Below are positions 57,209 through 59,640 of a stretch of 64,000 nt of DNA, one piece after another (the first letter of the stretch is position 1; every line of letters begins with the position of its first letter). The notes beneath the pieces were generated by a model that was not told where the DNA came from, ran no database searches, and worked only from the letters and a program-made list of their open reading frames with translations. The stretch is from assembly GCA_014155875.1 (NCBI GenBank), contig JACEFZ010017416.1, positions 124,001 to 188,000 of the forward strand, written 5' to 3'. The DNA comes from Cepaea nemoralis (taxonomy: Eukaryota; Mollusca; Gastropoda; Stylommatophora; Helicidae). The position numbers and the translations under genes were made by a program.

Positions 57209-59540
57209 CTTCTTCTTCTTCTTCTTCTTCTGCGTTCATCCGGAGAGTTTTTTCTTACGTGATTGCGTTGTGCCTGTTTACAGCAGAGCTGCGATACTTG
57301 TGTCTTTAGACCGACACATCAAACTTCTGCAGGCGTTTGTTGACCGGGTTAACCTTCCCGGGTGGTTTGAGGGACATTTGACTACCCCTTGGACATAATT
57401 GTGTTGTGCCTGTTTACAGCAGAGCTGCGTACTTGCGCCTTTCGGCCGACACATCTGGCGTCTGCAGGCATTTGTTGACCGGGTTAACCTTCCCAGGCGT
57501 TTCGAAGGACTTTCAACTCTCACTGTTGTGGTGTCGTTCACATCCCAGCTGGTCAAGTTAGAACAGCCAAAGACATCACGGTCAACCCTCAAGGGAAAGC
57601 AGGGGCATTCCCCGCCTTTCAAGGAGGCTTTCATAATTGCAGAGCCGACACATAGCGCTTTGGTACTGGGCTCACCCAAGGAGTCGTCACGTCCTGCATG
57701 TGGTTGCTTAGCCTCACTTCCGTATATTGGGCGTTTCGTTAGCTACACAGCGCTCCCCATGCAAACCATGAGAGGTCAGTCTGCAGACGACATCCACTCA
57801 GCGAGCTTTTGGTTCAGACTTTCCCTGAAATGAGTTTCTAAGCCAAGCAATATTCCCATTCGTGCTTCTGGGTCACTTTCTTAACTCCTTACTATTGTGG
57901 TGTCATCACTATCCCAGCTGACCCACCTCAAACAGCCGAAGACATCCCGGTCAACCCTCAAGGGAAGGCAGGGGCAGACCATGGGCATTCCCTGCCATCC
58001 AATTAGGCTTCCATAATTGCAGAGCCGACACGTAGCGCTCTGGTACTGGGCTCACCCAAGGAATCGTCACATCCTGCACATGGCTGCTTAGCCTCACTTC
58101 CGTATATTGGGCCTCCTGCTCACCTATTCTTCCTCTGCCTCTCTTCCCCTCGATCTTTCCAGTTGTCATTATCTTCTACAATTCCTCTCTTCATTATCAC
58201 AGGACCAAAGAAAGCTGTTTGTCTCTTTCTTGTTGTATATAATGTTCTAGTTTCATTAGCCTTTTTCAGGCAGTCGTTAGTTACTTTGGCAGTCCAAGGA
58301 ATTCGCAACATTCGTCTCATTAACCACATCTCTGTTGCTTCCAAGCTCTTCCTAATTTGTTCATTTGCATCCTAAGATTCACAGCCATACAGCAAAACAG
58401 GTTGTATATAGCACTTCAGCACTCTTTTTCTTACATTCAATGATGGTGACTTATTGCATAAGATATTCTTCATTTTCTGAAATGCAGTTTTTGCTTGCCC
58501 TATTCTGCTCTTAATCTCTTTTGTGCATCTTCCATCTGATGTTATAAATGCCCCTAGGTATTTAAAACTATCCACTTAGTTAAGAATTTTCCCTTGTATT
58601 TCTATTTCACATTTTGGCATCACCTTTTTCTTTGATATTACCATTGGTACTGTTTTATTGATATTCAAGGAGAGTCCTTTCTTTGCACTTTCTGTTACTA
58701 CAATGTCCAACATTTAGATCTTTTGCATTATTCGCCACCAATACTGTGTCATCTGCATAGCGTATATTGTTAAGGACATGATATTAACTTGTAACTGAAA
58801 TAGAACTAAGTTGTCCACAGTACTTCAGATCGTGCAAGAGTGACCAGCTGAGTTACATTTCTGATCCTGTACAGGCCCAGTCTGGGAAGTCACAGCTGCA
58901 TGTGCTTGTGGGTTAACTAAATATAAACACTTTCAGTTGTTGCGTATGGAAATGAGCAAGATAGATTTAGATACCTAGCAAATTCATTACACGGAAAATC
59001 CAATCGTATTTGAGAATATGAAGATAATTGCCAGTTTGCCTTATGTTTATCTAAATTTCATATATGATGTACTCAGAATTTAATTAACTTTACTACTGTT
59101 GTCCAGGAAACTTGCTACGTGAAAACCCACTACCAAGTGATATACAAGATTCTGATCAGTCACACAACTCTGAATTTGTCAGTAGTGACCAAACAGCCAG
59201 GGCGCATTTAGCTGCGATGGTGGAATCAAGCAGTCTGCAGATAACTCAATCAGAACAGCCAAGGATAGTTGTAAATGATATCCAAGATGGACAACTATCC
59301 ATCCCTCAAGCATTGCAAGGCATTTTAGAAAATGGGAACACCAAGACAAGTGAAGGTGTTACAGGGCAGCTAAATGACGAGGTGTTTCACAAATGGGGAG
59401 ATCTCCCAACTCCAAGCTCAGACACCCAGTCCTTGGCAGATGAAAATAGTAACTCTGTGACACAGATGAGTCAGAAGTCACATTTTAGCATGGCTTGTCT
59501 GTGCGGAGCAGATAACTGTCGCAAGTTTTTGTTTTTCTGA
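20763..59540 (+). CDS. SUV39H1: SUV39H-type histone H3 lysine-9 methyltransferase, six exons (20763-20922, 36359-36438, 48656-49498, 55679-55831, 56383-56509, 59107-59540)
   Basis: The enzyme transfers methyl groups from S-adenosylmethionine to H3K9 in the nucleus, marking constitutive heterochromatin that HP1 proteins read. The joined exons total 1,797 bases and encode 598 residues; every intron has GT-AG ends and frame is kept throughout. Domains: a CSVPC-type N-terminal segment (1-53); chromodomain (about 66-115) with cage aromatics Y66, W89 and W92; pre-SET (about 240-325) with C266, C268, C271, C278, C279, C307, C311, C313 and C317, the nine zinc-binding cysteines, plus an extra C283; SET (about 325-455) with RGWG 339-342, NHSC 410-413 and TFDY 449-452; post-SET cysteines C585, C587 and C592. 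About 132 residues separate TFDY from the post-SET, far more than in vertebrate SUV39H1/2, whose total length is about 410. A short upstream first exon cannot be excluded. SUV39H1 and SUV39H2 cannot be told apart in an invertebrate; the symbol denotes the family. Confidence 0.93.
21385..21810 (+). mobile_element. J2-family LINE copy 1, 5' portion (endonuclease start)
   Basis: From 21601 the + strand encodes a basic leader ([17 protein letters not shown]), then [19 protein letters not shown], the first endonuclease motif of this LINE family, and, after a frame change, [11 protein letters not shown]. The same order occurs on the minus strand at 40540-40300. Two copies of ACGGAGTTCGTGCA lie at 21529-21557. 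It is cut at 21810 by the J1 insertion and resumes at 26701. Confidence 0.75.
21811..21957 (-). repeat. SINE-GAA module forming the 3' end of J1 (copy B)
   Basis: This runs from the (TTC)n at 21811 to GTTGACCGGGTTAACCTTCCCGGG-type sequence at about 21935-21957. It is the same 150-base unit found alone at 10637, 32893, 34019, 55322 and 57176. Confidence 0.8.
21970..22445 (-). repeat. J1 3' UTR module with internal duplication
   Basis: The stretch including AGCGCTCTGGTACTGGGCTC and CTTAGCCTCACTTCCGTATA is shared with 57507-57840 and 57893-58112. A 70-base piece with GGACTTTCCATGTAATGGAT recurs at 22270-22335 and 22373-22443. Confidence 0.75.
22457..23038 (-). CDS. J1 LINE polyprotein, RNase H and C-terminal part (after a frameshift)
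   Basis: 193 codons in the frame after the single frameshift at about 23020-23035. The RNase H core continues with [21 protein letters not shown], which carries the conserved H and D, followed by the C-terminal zinc-knuckle-like [17 protein letters not shown] and the [19 protein letters not shown] tail typical of I/Jockey-group elements. The stop at 22457 precedes the 3' UTR. Joined in principle to 23001-26309, which ends in the TDAKSAVL motif of the same domain. Confidence 0.85.
   Translation of the reverse strand: MQSQLSSILKSNNSTELTDLRAALHGLCQKSKKVVIQWIPSHCSIPGNEEADRLAKEGGRLPQPDIDITYNEAKRLIKSTYRTKWESEHPGHQKDDAYYKLDRREQVAIFRLRTGHNRLKYHLFNKLKIGDTDECNCRTGKMTAKHLLQDCPTYAEQRKIFWPTPASFEDKLYGDINKLKLTAAYFNYIQVDI
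23001..26309 (-). CDS. J1 LINE polyprotein: endonuclease, reverse transcriptase, RNase H start
   Basis: An uninterrupted 1,102-codon frame begins with [13 protein letters not shown]. An apurinic-type endonuclease spans about 64-275, with LQWNAEG (66-72), QET (95-97), GDFNSR (188-193) and SDHRP (265-269). Reverse transcriptase follows, with [67 protein letters not shown] and the catalytic SFADDLAIW near residue 725. RNase H begins at [20 protein letters not shown] and runs to [12 protein letters not shown]. The enzyme nicks target DNA and primes reverse transcription of its own RNA. The frame is lost only at the 3' boundary. It is antisense to the host gene. Confidence 0.92.
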   Translation of the reverse strand: MMSQIKINRYGANPVKSHQAVIVPGPLPRGGPPMTTGGHLPLCCGVKAQRSRLRAIDQIPRTLNILQWNAEGVYKKKDSLTQRLHKDRIDVACIQETHLNANHKFSVRGYQATRFDREGHKGGVLILTRNTIPCSEVSVISNNQTEIIGVDIMIKDVKIRIYNLYSPADKDLTLSNMKITDTNCIIVGDFNSRSERWGYPDTDKRGDELEDWEIDSNLHLLNKADDTPSFYSRRWLTTSTPDLAFCTGDILHKIDRHVLDQLAGSDHRPIKLEMNMEYVPQEQKPLPRWNYKRADWDRFAILTDKYCENINTRYGNIKQMVESLNRAIIQAATESIPRGARKNYKPYWTEELQSLEDKVEDARKTAEREQTIEANISLKAISAKYKRTVNQTTRDCWREKTENLNFDRDGNKLWKLVKAMNNEGPRNKQITIKQGNALLTGKKAANALMEHYANANHIDITTEQKKAIKDKQIHHRNTETAAEYMMANLTMEEMEQAMNTLKKKKSPGKDGITNEMLIGLGTKAKKKLLAVLNNSWKRGIVPQAWKEAILIPVPKKGKDLEEPNGYRPISLLSCVGKLMERIINGRLTWHLEENKLLTPHQAGFRKYRSTEDQITYIAQEIEDAFQEKKHTLAVWIDLEKAFDKVWKEGLKVKLQNMHVCGKMYKWISHYLENRTARTKVQGQTSKMMLLEQGVPQGGVLSPTLFLAYINDITENFPARVHTSSFADDLAIWTSEEYISTANSRIQQALLALEDWSKSWLVKISEEKTTCTVFSLSNKTQQPKLVLNGKILRHEENPNYLGVTFDRRLTWKTQVEKNRTRARQRMAIMKKLAGTTWGADEKVLKKLYTGRVRPVLEYGIAAWATAAKSNFNKISRVQNQGMRIITGSLKTTPINELEKITCLQPMQDRRDSRAQQQAEKFRRLTDHPMYNRFNGFGKGRLKRSNFVETAKRRIRADPILNISTVKPIHNAHKFPAWRQQQLPEMIENIPGIEKKNTQHETERREITLNYIKEHYPSRNWTHAYTDGSAKNSIENGGGGILLNLKNGVKKTHSMATGKFSSNFKAEVEALKTAAEMLLMEENKEKQIAIFTDAKSAVLNTQEQ
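26320..26554 (-). promoter_or_regulatory. Two tandem 118-bp units in the J1 5' leader
   Basis: ACGTTGCACTGCTTTGTCAA starts at 26320 and again at 26438; the units match closely, with substitutions such as CCTGTGG/CCAGTGG and ATTTATTCGGG/ATGTATTTGGG. They lie just upstream of the J1 start codon. Tandem 5' monomers are known as internal promoters in some LINEs, so a promoter role here is inferred. Confidence 0.55.
26701..26935 (+). mobile_element. J2 copy 1, endonuclease segment after the J1 insertion
   Basis: The + strand encodes [20 protein letters not shown] then [20 protein letters not shown], aligned with the endonuclease of the J2 element at 40280-40080. It breaks off at WQSLFD near 26920, where an inverted J2 fragment begins. 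Confidence 0.72.
26936..27515 (-). mobile_element. J2 3' fragment inserted in opposite orientation inside J2 copy 1
   Basis: On the minus strand from 27504 the frame encodes [20 protein letters not shown], an RNase H active-site glutamate region, then [36 protein letters not shown] and a C-terminal [14 protein letters not shown]. It covers RNase H and the C-terminus only, as a 5'-truncated LINE insertion would. About 125 residues of endonuclease present in the other J2 copy are missing at this point. Confidence 0.68.
27520..29632 (+). pseudogene. J2 copy 1 polyprotein: reverse transcriptase to RNase H start
   Basis: Successive + frames give [20 protein letters not shown], then a 306-codon frame (27617-28537) with [34 protein letters not shown] and [16 protein letters not shown], where the catalytic Asp lies within AIDLE. 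After a frame change come [17 protein letters not shown] near 28615-28660 (catalytic FADD intact), [18 protein letters not shown] and [10 protein letters not shown]. The thumb region 28938-29363 ends with [15 protein letters not shown]. RNase H begins with [20 protein letters not shown] near 29500-29560. At least four frame breaks make it non-functional. Confidence 0.8.
29633..31965. other. 2.3-kb insertion of unknown type in J2 copy 1, possibly LTR-derived
   Basis: The J2 coding sequence stops at TTSSIV (about 29625) and resumes at about 31966. The intervening DNA is GC-richer than the surroundings and has no convincing coding frame. TGTCACAACACTCC near its left edge, ACTATATATTAAGC at about 31262, and GCCAGTGGTCGCCCCACC at about 31320, in which TGG could begin a tRNA primer-binding site, are compatible with an LTR plus leader. 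No second LTR or short target duplication was found, so the class is open. Confidence 0.35.
31966..32230 (+). mobile_element. J2 copy 1, C-terminal end
   Basis: The + strand encodes [40 protein letters not shown] and [19 protein letters not shown] with a stop at 32227-32229. This matches the C-terminus of the J2 element at 37100-36976 and keeps the CPEC zinc-knuckle that is frameshifted there. Confidence 0.75.
32365..32462 (-). repeat. tRNA-derived SINE head
   Basis: The minus strand reads TGGCACAGTGGTTAGTGCATTCGCCTGCCAGG (shown in part: GGCACAGTGGTTAGTGC as A box) and GAGGTTCAATCCCCAG as B box, with the spacing of a tRNA gene. The anticodon region resembles tRNA-Gly(GCC). Stem pairing is poor, so it is a SINE or pseudogene, not a tRNA gene. 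Confidence 0.55.
32640..33150 (+). mobile_element. RTE-A fragment, interrupted by SINE-GAA copy C
   Basis: The + strand has, across frames, a CLKTKED...IVEKDQI stretch, [13 protein letters not shown] up to 32890, and after 33040 [20 protein letters not shown] and [14 protein letters not shown]. This is the same region as 6960-6690 inverted. The inserted 148 bases split the codons between DSI and NHM. Confidence 0.72.
32893..33040 (+). repeat. SINE-GAA copy C, sense on the + strand
   Basis: It begins CCCCGGGAAGGTTAACCCGG at about 32895 and ends in (GAA)n at 33023-33038. The flanks AGTATTATCC and AGTATTAACC form an imperfect duplication. This copy shows the 5' to 3' order directly. Confidence 0.75.
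34019..34168 (-). repeat. SINE-GAA copy D with perfect 14-bp target site duplication
   Basis: TTTTCTTCCAATCT occurs at 34005-34018 and 34169-34182. The insert has (TTC)n at its left end, CGTTCATCCAGAG, GCCTGTTTACAGCAGAGCTG and GTTGACCGGGTTAACCTTCC at its right end. Confidence 0.85.
34196..34460 (+). repeat. Three tandem units of about 85-90 bp at the Helitron-like 3' end
   Basis: GAATTAAATGAGACGCTCCCC-type sequence followed by CAGGG-CTGGGCGAA-CC-GG recurs three times (near 34228, 34315 and 34405), each preceded by GGGAA-GGGAGC. Only the last unit leads to CTAGT. Confidence 0.75.
34466..34620. repeat. (TA)n/(CA)n compound microsatellite
   Basis: TA runs alternate with CA runs to 34550 and then pure TA continues to 34620. 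Open frames reading YIYI in several phases are artefacts of this repeat. Confidence 0.95.
34700..34880 (-). repeat. Dispersed repeat S3, inverted
   Basis: It contains CTCTGACTTCAGAGGTACTTG, ATCCCGAAGTCAAGGACAAA and CAACATTTTAGTCCAGCTG, the reverse complement of the S3 blocks at 12050 and 19515. Confidence 0.6.
34971..35238 (+). repeat. Four tandem 67-bp units derived from RTE-A coding sequence
   Basis: CAAGAAATCAGGAGCCTTGG starts at 34971, 35038, 35105 and 35172, and the units are virtually identical. The unit matches RTE-A at 43428-43495 (AAGAAATCAGGAACCTTGG, then ATGTGATCAACATAGAACA). The flank after the array, AAGATTTTGCTAAG then GGGGTAGAACAATGTGG, continues the same LINE. Confidence 0.92.
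35440..35935 (+). repeat. SINE S1 split by a SINE S2 insertion
   Basis: The S1 parts are 35440-35491 and 35747-35935, with ACGTTCGAAACACAGCTGC (B box) reconstituted at the junction, AGAAAGCAATGGTAAACTAC as core and a 3' GCGACGTCCTATAAAGGATATGC. This is a complete member apart from the insertion. Confidence 0.75.
35492..35746 (+). repeat. SINE S2, 255 bp, perfect 13-bp target site duplication
   Basis: ATACCACGTTCGA lies at 35479-35491 and 35747-35759. The head TGTGGCGAAGTGGTCAAGC and GGTTGTGGGTTCGATTCC are A- and B-box sequences of a tRNA (Ser/Leu-like spacing). The body has AAGCTACGGAGTTCGTGC, and the 3' end is a T-run. A truncated relative is at 61195-61355. Confidence 0.85.
36359..36438 (+). 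CDS. SUV39H1: SUV39H exon 2: start of chromodomain
   Basis: The acceptor is TTCTCAATTACAG and the donor GTAAGC. With one base from exon 1 it encodes 27 residues, F54-D80, ending in [21 protein letters not shown] begins the chromodomain and Y66 is a predicted methyl-lysine cage residue. The exon ends in phase 0. Confidence 0.9.
36564..36800 (+). repeat. SINE S1, complete with poly(A)
   Basis: GGTCTCCATGGCAAAGGCGT at the head, GTTTGAAACACAACTGCGAC as B box, AGAAAGCAGTGGCAAACTAC, then TGCCCTGTAAATAGGATATGC and an A-run at 36793-36806. The inverted fragment just before it makes a head-to-head pair. Confidence 0.75.
36976..37680 (-). CDS. J2 polyprotein, RNase H and C-terminus (after a frameshift)
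   Basis: 234 codons. RNase H shows [54 protein letters not shown] and [20 protein letters not shown], so all four acidic positions and the histidine are in place. The C-terminus has [20 protein letters not shown] and [10 protein letters not shown], after which a small frameshift displaces the expected zinc knuckle. A one-base indel near 37675 separates it from the RT frame. Confidence 0.85.
   Translation of the reverse strand: MEAEVQALIFENSLDSGAVIYTDGSVVRHVRSSWAFTARAGGRIVKEDSGAFTETTSSLTMEVMAVSKAITWLETQTFTRACFLSDSMNMIKRIEEGSIRREWLLPLERSRLAKISFIFVPGHAGVKGNERADKLAGEATVEGGRAMDQADILNALREVRLLQEPSDDCESTTMARLREQQIKRGVAKQEHYAGSQRRLINQHRTGVVSRYTLRDLLRRGSEHLWTEWSDVQRG
37670..40222 (-). CDS. J2 polyprotein: endonuclease remainder and reverse transcriptase
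   Basis: 850 open codons. The endonuclease has [16 protein letters not shown] and [12 protein letters not shown]. The RT has [72 protein letters not shown] and [16 protein letters not shown] near 38490 (catalytic YADD), then [19 protein letters not shown]. The frame is open upstream through a single TGA (40256-40258) into 40654. It encodes the target-primed reverse transcription enzyme of the element. Confidence 0.9.
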   Translation of the reverse strand: MVASELDMFSWDSDDIQIQALRVHSSIPFVLVNVYARNASVDAQKWQCLSGILGHKRNVIFCGDFNAKGRSWGNTSSNTQGEELETALETIDLVCINSGCVTRTASRPGDEDSAIDLALVSPSLTTVCRWGVLGHHGSDHHPCSILVEKGRTRQHKLKVKTFQYDSTGQDVVSKIRRDKRRTFQGRRKSWEQPPWWSFEVEKAWVDKRSAVRRWQNAKKNRAGHPSPCLHLEREMHTKVSYFKRLVKVVKSEKWAEVCQRVSTDKSLKLFWRLHKSMSGVVKNKSISDFHGADLIWQRTDEDKGKALFERYLEQSNQTDMGGRNLAKEVTSDRCKAQNTSDEDTVTVKEIKAVLRRSKNSAPGPDGIRYDDINRCTDNELEKLADMYNNSIGSASIKEEWLHSYLIPLPKPDKDHKKIQGYRIITMQNTVGKLLEKVIARKISSQLERQGVFPPTLGGYRPKRETWTNAAVFAHDVYEGFHSGTETVAAAIDLEDAYNRVPLDFLMFQLLELNVSPFLLSWIAAALFQRKVVFRCGSWTSEPTIYPGLPQGSPLSPVLFNAYTVRITSEQITGPGRTLSYADDVLVYRQGKDREEVAVELQTELNRISTWCDEAGAMVNPTKATVTWFSLNNHIVNNPTPTVMLCSETVERTQAMNYLGIRFDRSLAYNVHIDQVITKAKRGLAAMRVMAAANCEQRHLCLLYEGLVMSVLEYAMAILTLSHKQIERMERIQNEAMRIILGCTRDTACRAMRYLLDFPTIAERMQVCRARAYLRINANTQHPLHSEIRKVKGSRLKRGRLWMGQAEDILQQVCSLEDLEPGEEWVQVPTDFCTSFSVCIQLDRKCSCCGG
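40256..40654 (-). CDS. J2 polyprotein N-terminus, cut by one TGA
   Basis: In the same frame as 37670-40222. It encodes a basic leader ([20 protein letters not shown] and [15 protein letters not shown]) and the endonuclease opening [20 protein letters not shown] and [16 protein letters not shown]. The TGA at 40258-40256 falls where the other J2 copy has CGG/Arg in FNGRHLG, so it looks like CGA to TGA decay at a CpG. The true start is likely the ATG of MAEERL near 40555. Confidence 0.8.
   Translation of the reverse strand: MGATEFVHRAKPSLSEFSAACVVISSLCLRFFNMAEERLLSERSTVNITKWRGSRAGTKKQGKRGGLRRFRLKCHRLGLRNIRILYWNCASVKQRGSILETLVYRNNIVALQETRLGDQLLRIAGFKCFYNR
40773..40785 (-). promoter_or_regulatory. 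YY1-type motif at the J2 5' end
   Basis: The minus strand reads TTTCAAGATGGCGACGG 8 bases inside the element's 5' terminus. AAGATGGCG is the core YY1 binding site. A similar AACATGGCGG overlaps the predicted start codon near 40555. In mammalian L1 the same motif near position +13 fixes transcription start; a like role here is inferred. Confidence 0.5.
40810..41780. other. Intronic stretch without recognised features
   Basis: AT-rich in its second half. I see no shared repeat, exon or TE protein. Small open frames here look like chance. Confidence 0.45.
41790..44770 (+). mobile_element. RTE-A LINE, the most complete copy
   Basis: The leader (41790-42060) contains GAAAGCAACGGCAAACTACC. Coding starts near 42080 with [20 protein letters not shown]. 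The endonuclease, broken by stops before 42470, then shows [35 protein letters not shown] and [10 protein letters not shown]. The RT runs through [19 protein letters not shown] and [17 protein letters not shown], then a 173-codon frame from 43513 with [40 protein letters not shown] and [15 protein letters not shown]. The thumb and end ([20 protein letters not shown] near 44570) close it. About 60 residues between EEQYD and TGDIPSE are deleted, and a poly-T run interrupts the sequence at 44311-44332. Dead but young enough to read. Confidence 0.85.
42841..44034 (+). pseudogene. RTE-A reverse transcriptase
   Basis: Two open segments, 42841-43506 (221 codons) and 43513-44034 (173 codons), are separated by a single TGA at 43504-43506 followed by in-frame continuation ([14 protein letters not shown]). 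The catalytic YADD (near 43953) is intact. The second segment stops at VVHS-TAG-QLG, a nonsense mutation, since the frame continues as [14 protein letters not shown]. Confidence 0.78.
45298..47445 (+). repeat. 58-bp satellite, about 37 units, with higher-order structure
   Basis: The unit TTCTTAATGAGTTTCTTCTAG plus GTGACAGTAGAACTG(T/C)CAGG plus TGTATCATCTGAGCCTTG recurs every 58 bases. Each unit with the T variant contains the palindrome GACAGT-AGA-ACTGTC. Rare variants recur in blocks (see findings). The array lies 1.2 kb before exon 3. Confidence 0.96.
47480..47825 (+). mobile_element. RTE-type LINE 3' end, fragment
   Basis: The + strand has a degraded [20 protein letters not shown], then [19 protein letters not shown] and [20 protein letters not shown], the usual RTE-A terminus. 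It is about 340 bases long. Confidence 0.65.
47870..48606 (-). mobile_element. RTE-A 3' fragment ending about 50 bases before exon 3
   Basis: On the minus strand from 48606: [80 protein letters not shown], then after a frame change a terminus like 5330-5560. Homology with other copies ends at CCCTATTTGTTCACTG (48606), leaving 49 bases to the exon. Confidence 0.75.
48656..49498 (+). CDS. SUV39H1: SUV39H exon 3: chromodomain, linker, pre-SET and SET start
   Basis: 281 codons, G81-E361, between a GATTTCAG acceptor and a GTATGT donor, phase 0 at both ends. It carries [20 protein letters not shown], a basic linker ([18 protein letters not shown]) that may hold nuclear localisation signals, [15 protein letters not shown], pre-SET GCDCDDC and [15 protein letters not shown], then [16 protein letters not shown] and FIMEYVGE. 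Nearly half of the protein is in this exon. Confidence 0.95.
50690..50785 (+). repeat. SINE S1 fragment
   Basis: TTTGGAAGCAGACTGTTTTG then CGTTCAGAAAGCAACAGCAA matches the middle of S1 at 36630-36725. Both ends of the SINE are missing. Confidence 0.5.
51770..52140 (+). repeat. Dispersed repeat also present in the SUV39H 3' region
   Basis: AAGCAACGCACCATGTGTTCATT (51907 on), TTGTTGTAATAAATGTATGG (51981 on) and TTAAAATATCAACTGCCCGGG (52099 on) align in order with 59565, 59625 and 59906. Class unknown. Confidence 0.5.
52200..52370 (-). mobile_element. J2 RNase H fragment
   Basis: The minus strand reads [20 protein letters not shown] and [10 protein letters not shown], the region after the conserved H of J2 RNase H (compare [20 protein letters not shown] at 27240-27180). 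It is only about 55 residues long. Confidence 0.6.
52540..52700 (+). mobile_element. RTE-type LINE terminal fragment
   Basis: The + strand encodes [20 protein letters not shown] then [20 protein letters not shown], the RTE-B C-terminal signature. It is short and has no other domain. Confidence 0.62.
53035..53105 (-). mobile_element. J2 3'-end scrap
   Basis: TATTCAGTCCATAATTGCTC and CTCAGTATCTCCCTCAGCGT match 37002-37042 of the J2 element with few changes. About 70 bases. Confidence 0.5.
53520..55186 (+). repeat. 58-62-bp satellite, about 26 units
   Basis: The unit ATAGTTCATCTCCCTCC-CTCCTACACCCG plus TAGTTGCTGAGCTGTAGTATGTCAG plus ACAATTTT is 62 bases long, or 58 where a CCCT is absent. The first units (53530-53950) are divergent and the rest are almost uniform. 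Confidence 0.94.
55255..55560 (+). repeat. Short tandem block of about 45-bp units, split by a SINE
   Basis: AAGATAC-GGCAATTCAAGTG then AATATGTCTT recurs at about 55258, 55306/55489 and 55535. The middle unit is interrupted by SINE-GAA copy E. Confidence 0.7.
55322..55488 (-). repeat. SINE-GAA copy E with perfect 15-bp target site duplication
   Basis: AGATACAGGTAATTC is at 55307-55321 and 55489-55503. The insert opens with about 90 bases of (TTC)n and closes with TTGACCGGGTTAACCTTTCC. The middle part is shortened relative to other copies (GTTTACAGCAGAGC is missing). Confidence 0.85.
55679..55831 (+). CDS. SUV39H1: SUV39H exon 4: SET core
   Basis: 51 codons, V362-S412, phase 0 at both ends, acceptor TTTGGTTAG and donor GTAAGG. 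It encodes [27 protein letters not shown] and [11 protein letters not shown]; the cysteine completing NHSC starts exon 5. H411 and N410 belong to the catalytic and SAM-binding signature. Confidence 0.95.
55970..56116 (+). repeat. Tandem duplication of about 68 bp in intron 4
   Basis: TTTTTAGTACAGTGAGTGGT and TACTATTGTTTCTCTAGGCT occur in both units (55970-56042 and 56045-56116), differing by a T in a T-run. The unit contains a pyrimidine tract ending TCTCTAG that resembles a splice acceptor. Confidence 0.8.
56383..56509 (+). CDS. SUV39H1: SUV39H exon 5: SET C-terminal part
   Basis: 42 codons plus one base, C413-S454, between CTGGACAG and GTAAGT. It encodes [20 protein letters not shown] and [13 protein letters not shown]413 completes the NHSC motif and Y452 is the conserved active-site tyrosine of the E-L-T-F-D-Y block. 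It ends in phase 1. Confidence 0.95.
57021..57107 (+). repeat. Direct repeat of about 51-bp period
   Basis: GTGTCTATGGCTTAGGGGACAG plus TGAATGCAGT occurs twice, with GGTTTAGG in the second copy. Confidence 0.7.
57176..58112 (-). repeat. J1-type 3' UTR module with duplications and (GAA)n tail (SINE-GAA copies F and G)
   Basis: On the + strand: (TTC)n at 57179-57231; the SINE-GAA unit to 57362; a second partial unit without the tail at 57395-57500; then two tandem copies of the J1 UTR block with AGCGCTTTGGTACTGGGCTC (57507-57840) and AGCGCTCTGGTACTGGGCTC (57893-58112). It is joined at 58112 to an RTE-B coding end. Confidence 0.75.
58112..58790 (-). mobile_element. RTE-B LINE fragment
   Basis: On the minus strand: a degraded RYADDTVL region near 58760, [47 protein letters not shown], then [37 protein letters not shown] and [13 protein letters not shown] at 58160-58130. 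The two main frames overlap imperfectly. The 3' side runs straight into the J1-type UTR module. Confidence 0.75.
59107..59540 (+). CDS. SUV39H1: SUV39H last exon: long insert and post-SET
   Basis: The acceptor is TACTGTTGTCCAG. With one base from exon 5 it encodes G455-F598 and TGA at 59538-59540. Residues 456-584 are Ser/Gln/Asn-rich and look disordered ([29 protein letters not shown]). The post-[17 protein letters not shown] closes the protein. Its three cysteines normally bind zinc together with C413. Confidence 0.93.
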
Positions 59541-59640
59541 TTTCACTCACTTAGCAGCAAGCAACATACCATACGTTCATTGGTTACCCCACACTTAACT
59601 TTTTTGTGTCTCAAGCACCTGTTTTTTAAGGTAATAAATG
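59541..59640 (+). terminator. SUV39H1: Probable SUV39H 3' UTR with polyadenylation signal at 59633-59638
   Basis: AATAAA lies 93 bases after the stop codon. It is in a dispersed repeat (see 51770-52140), whose other copy has the same AATAAATGT. A later AATAAA at about 60519 is an alternative. Confidence 0.45.
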
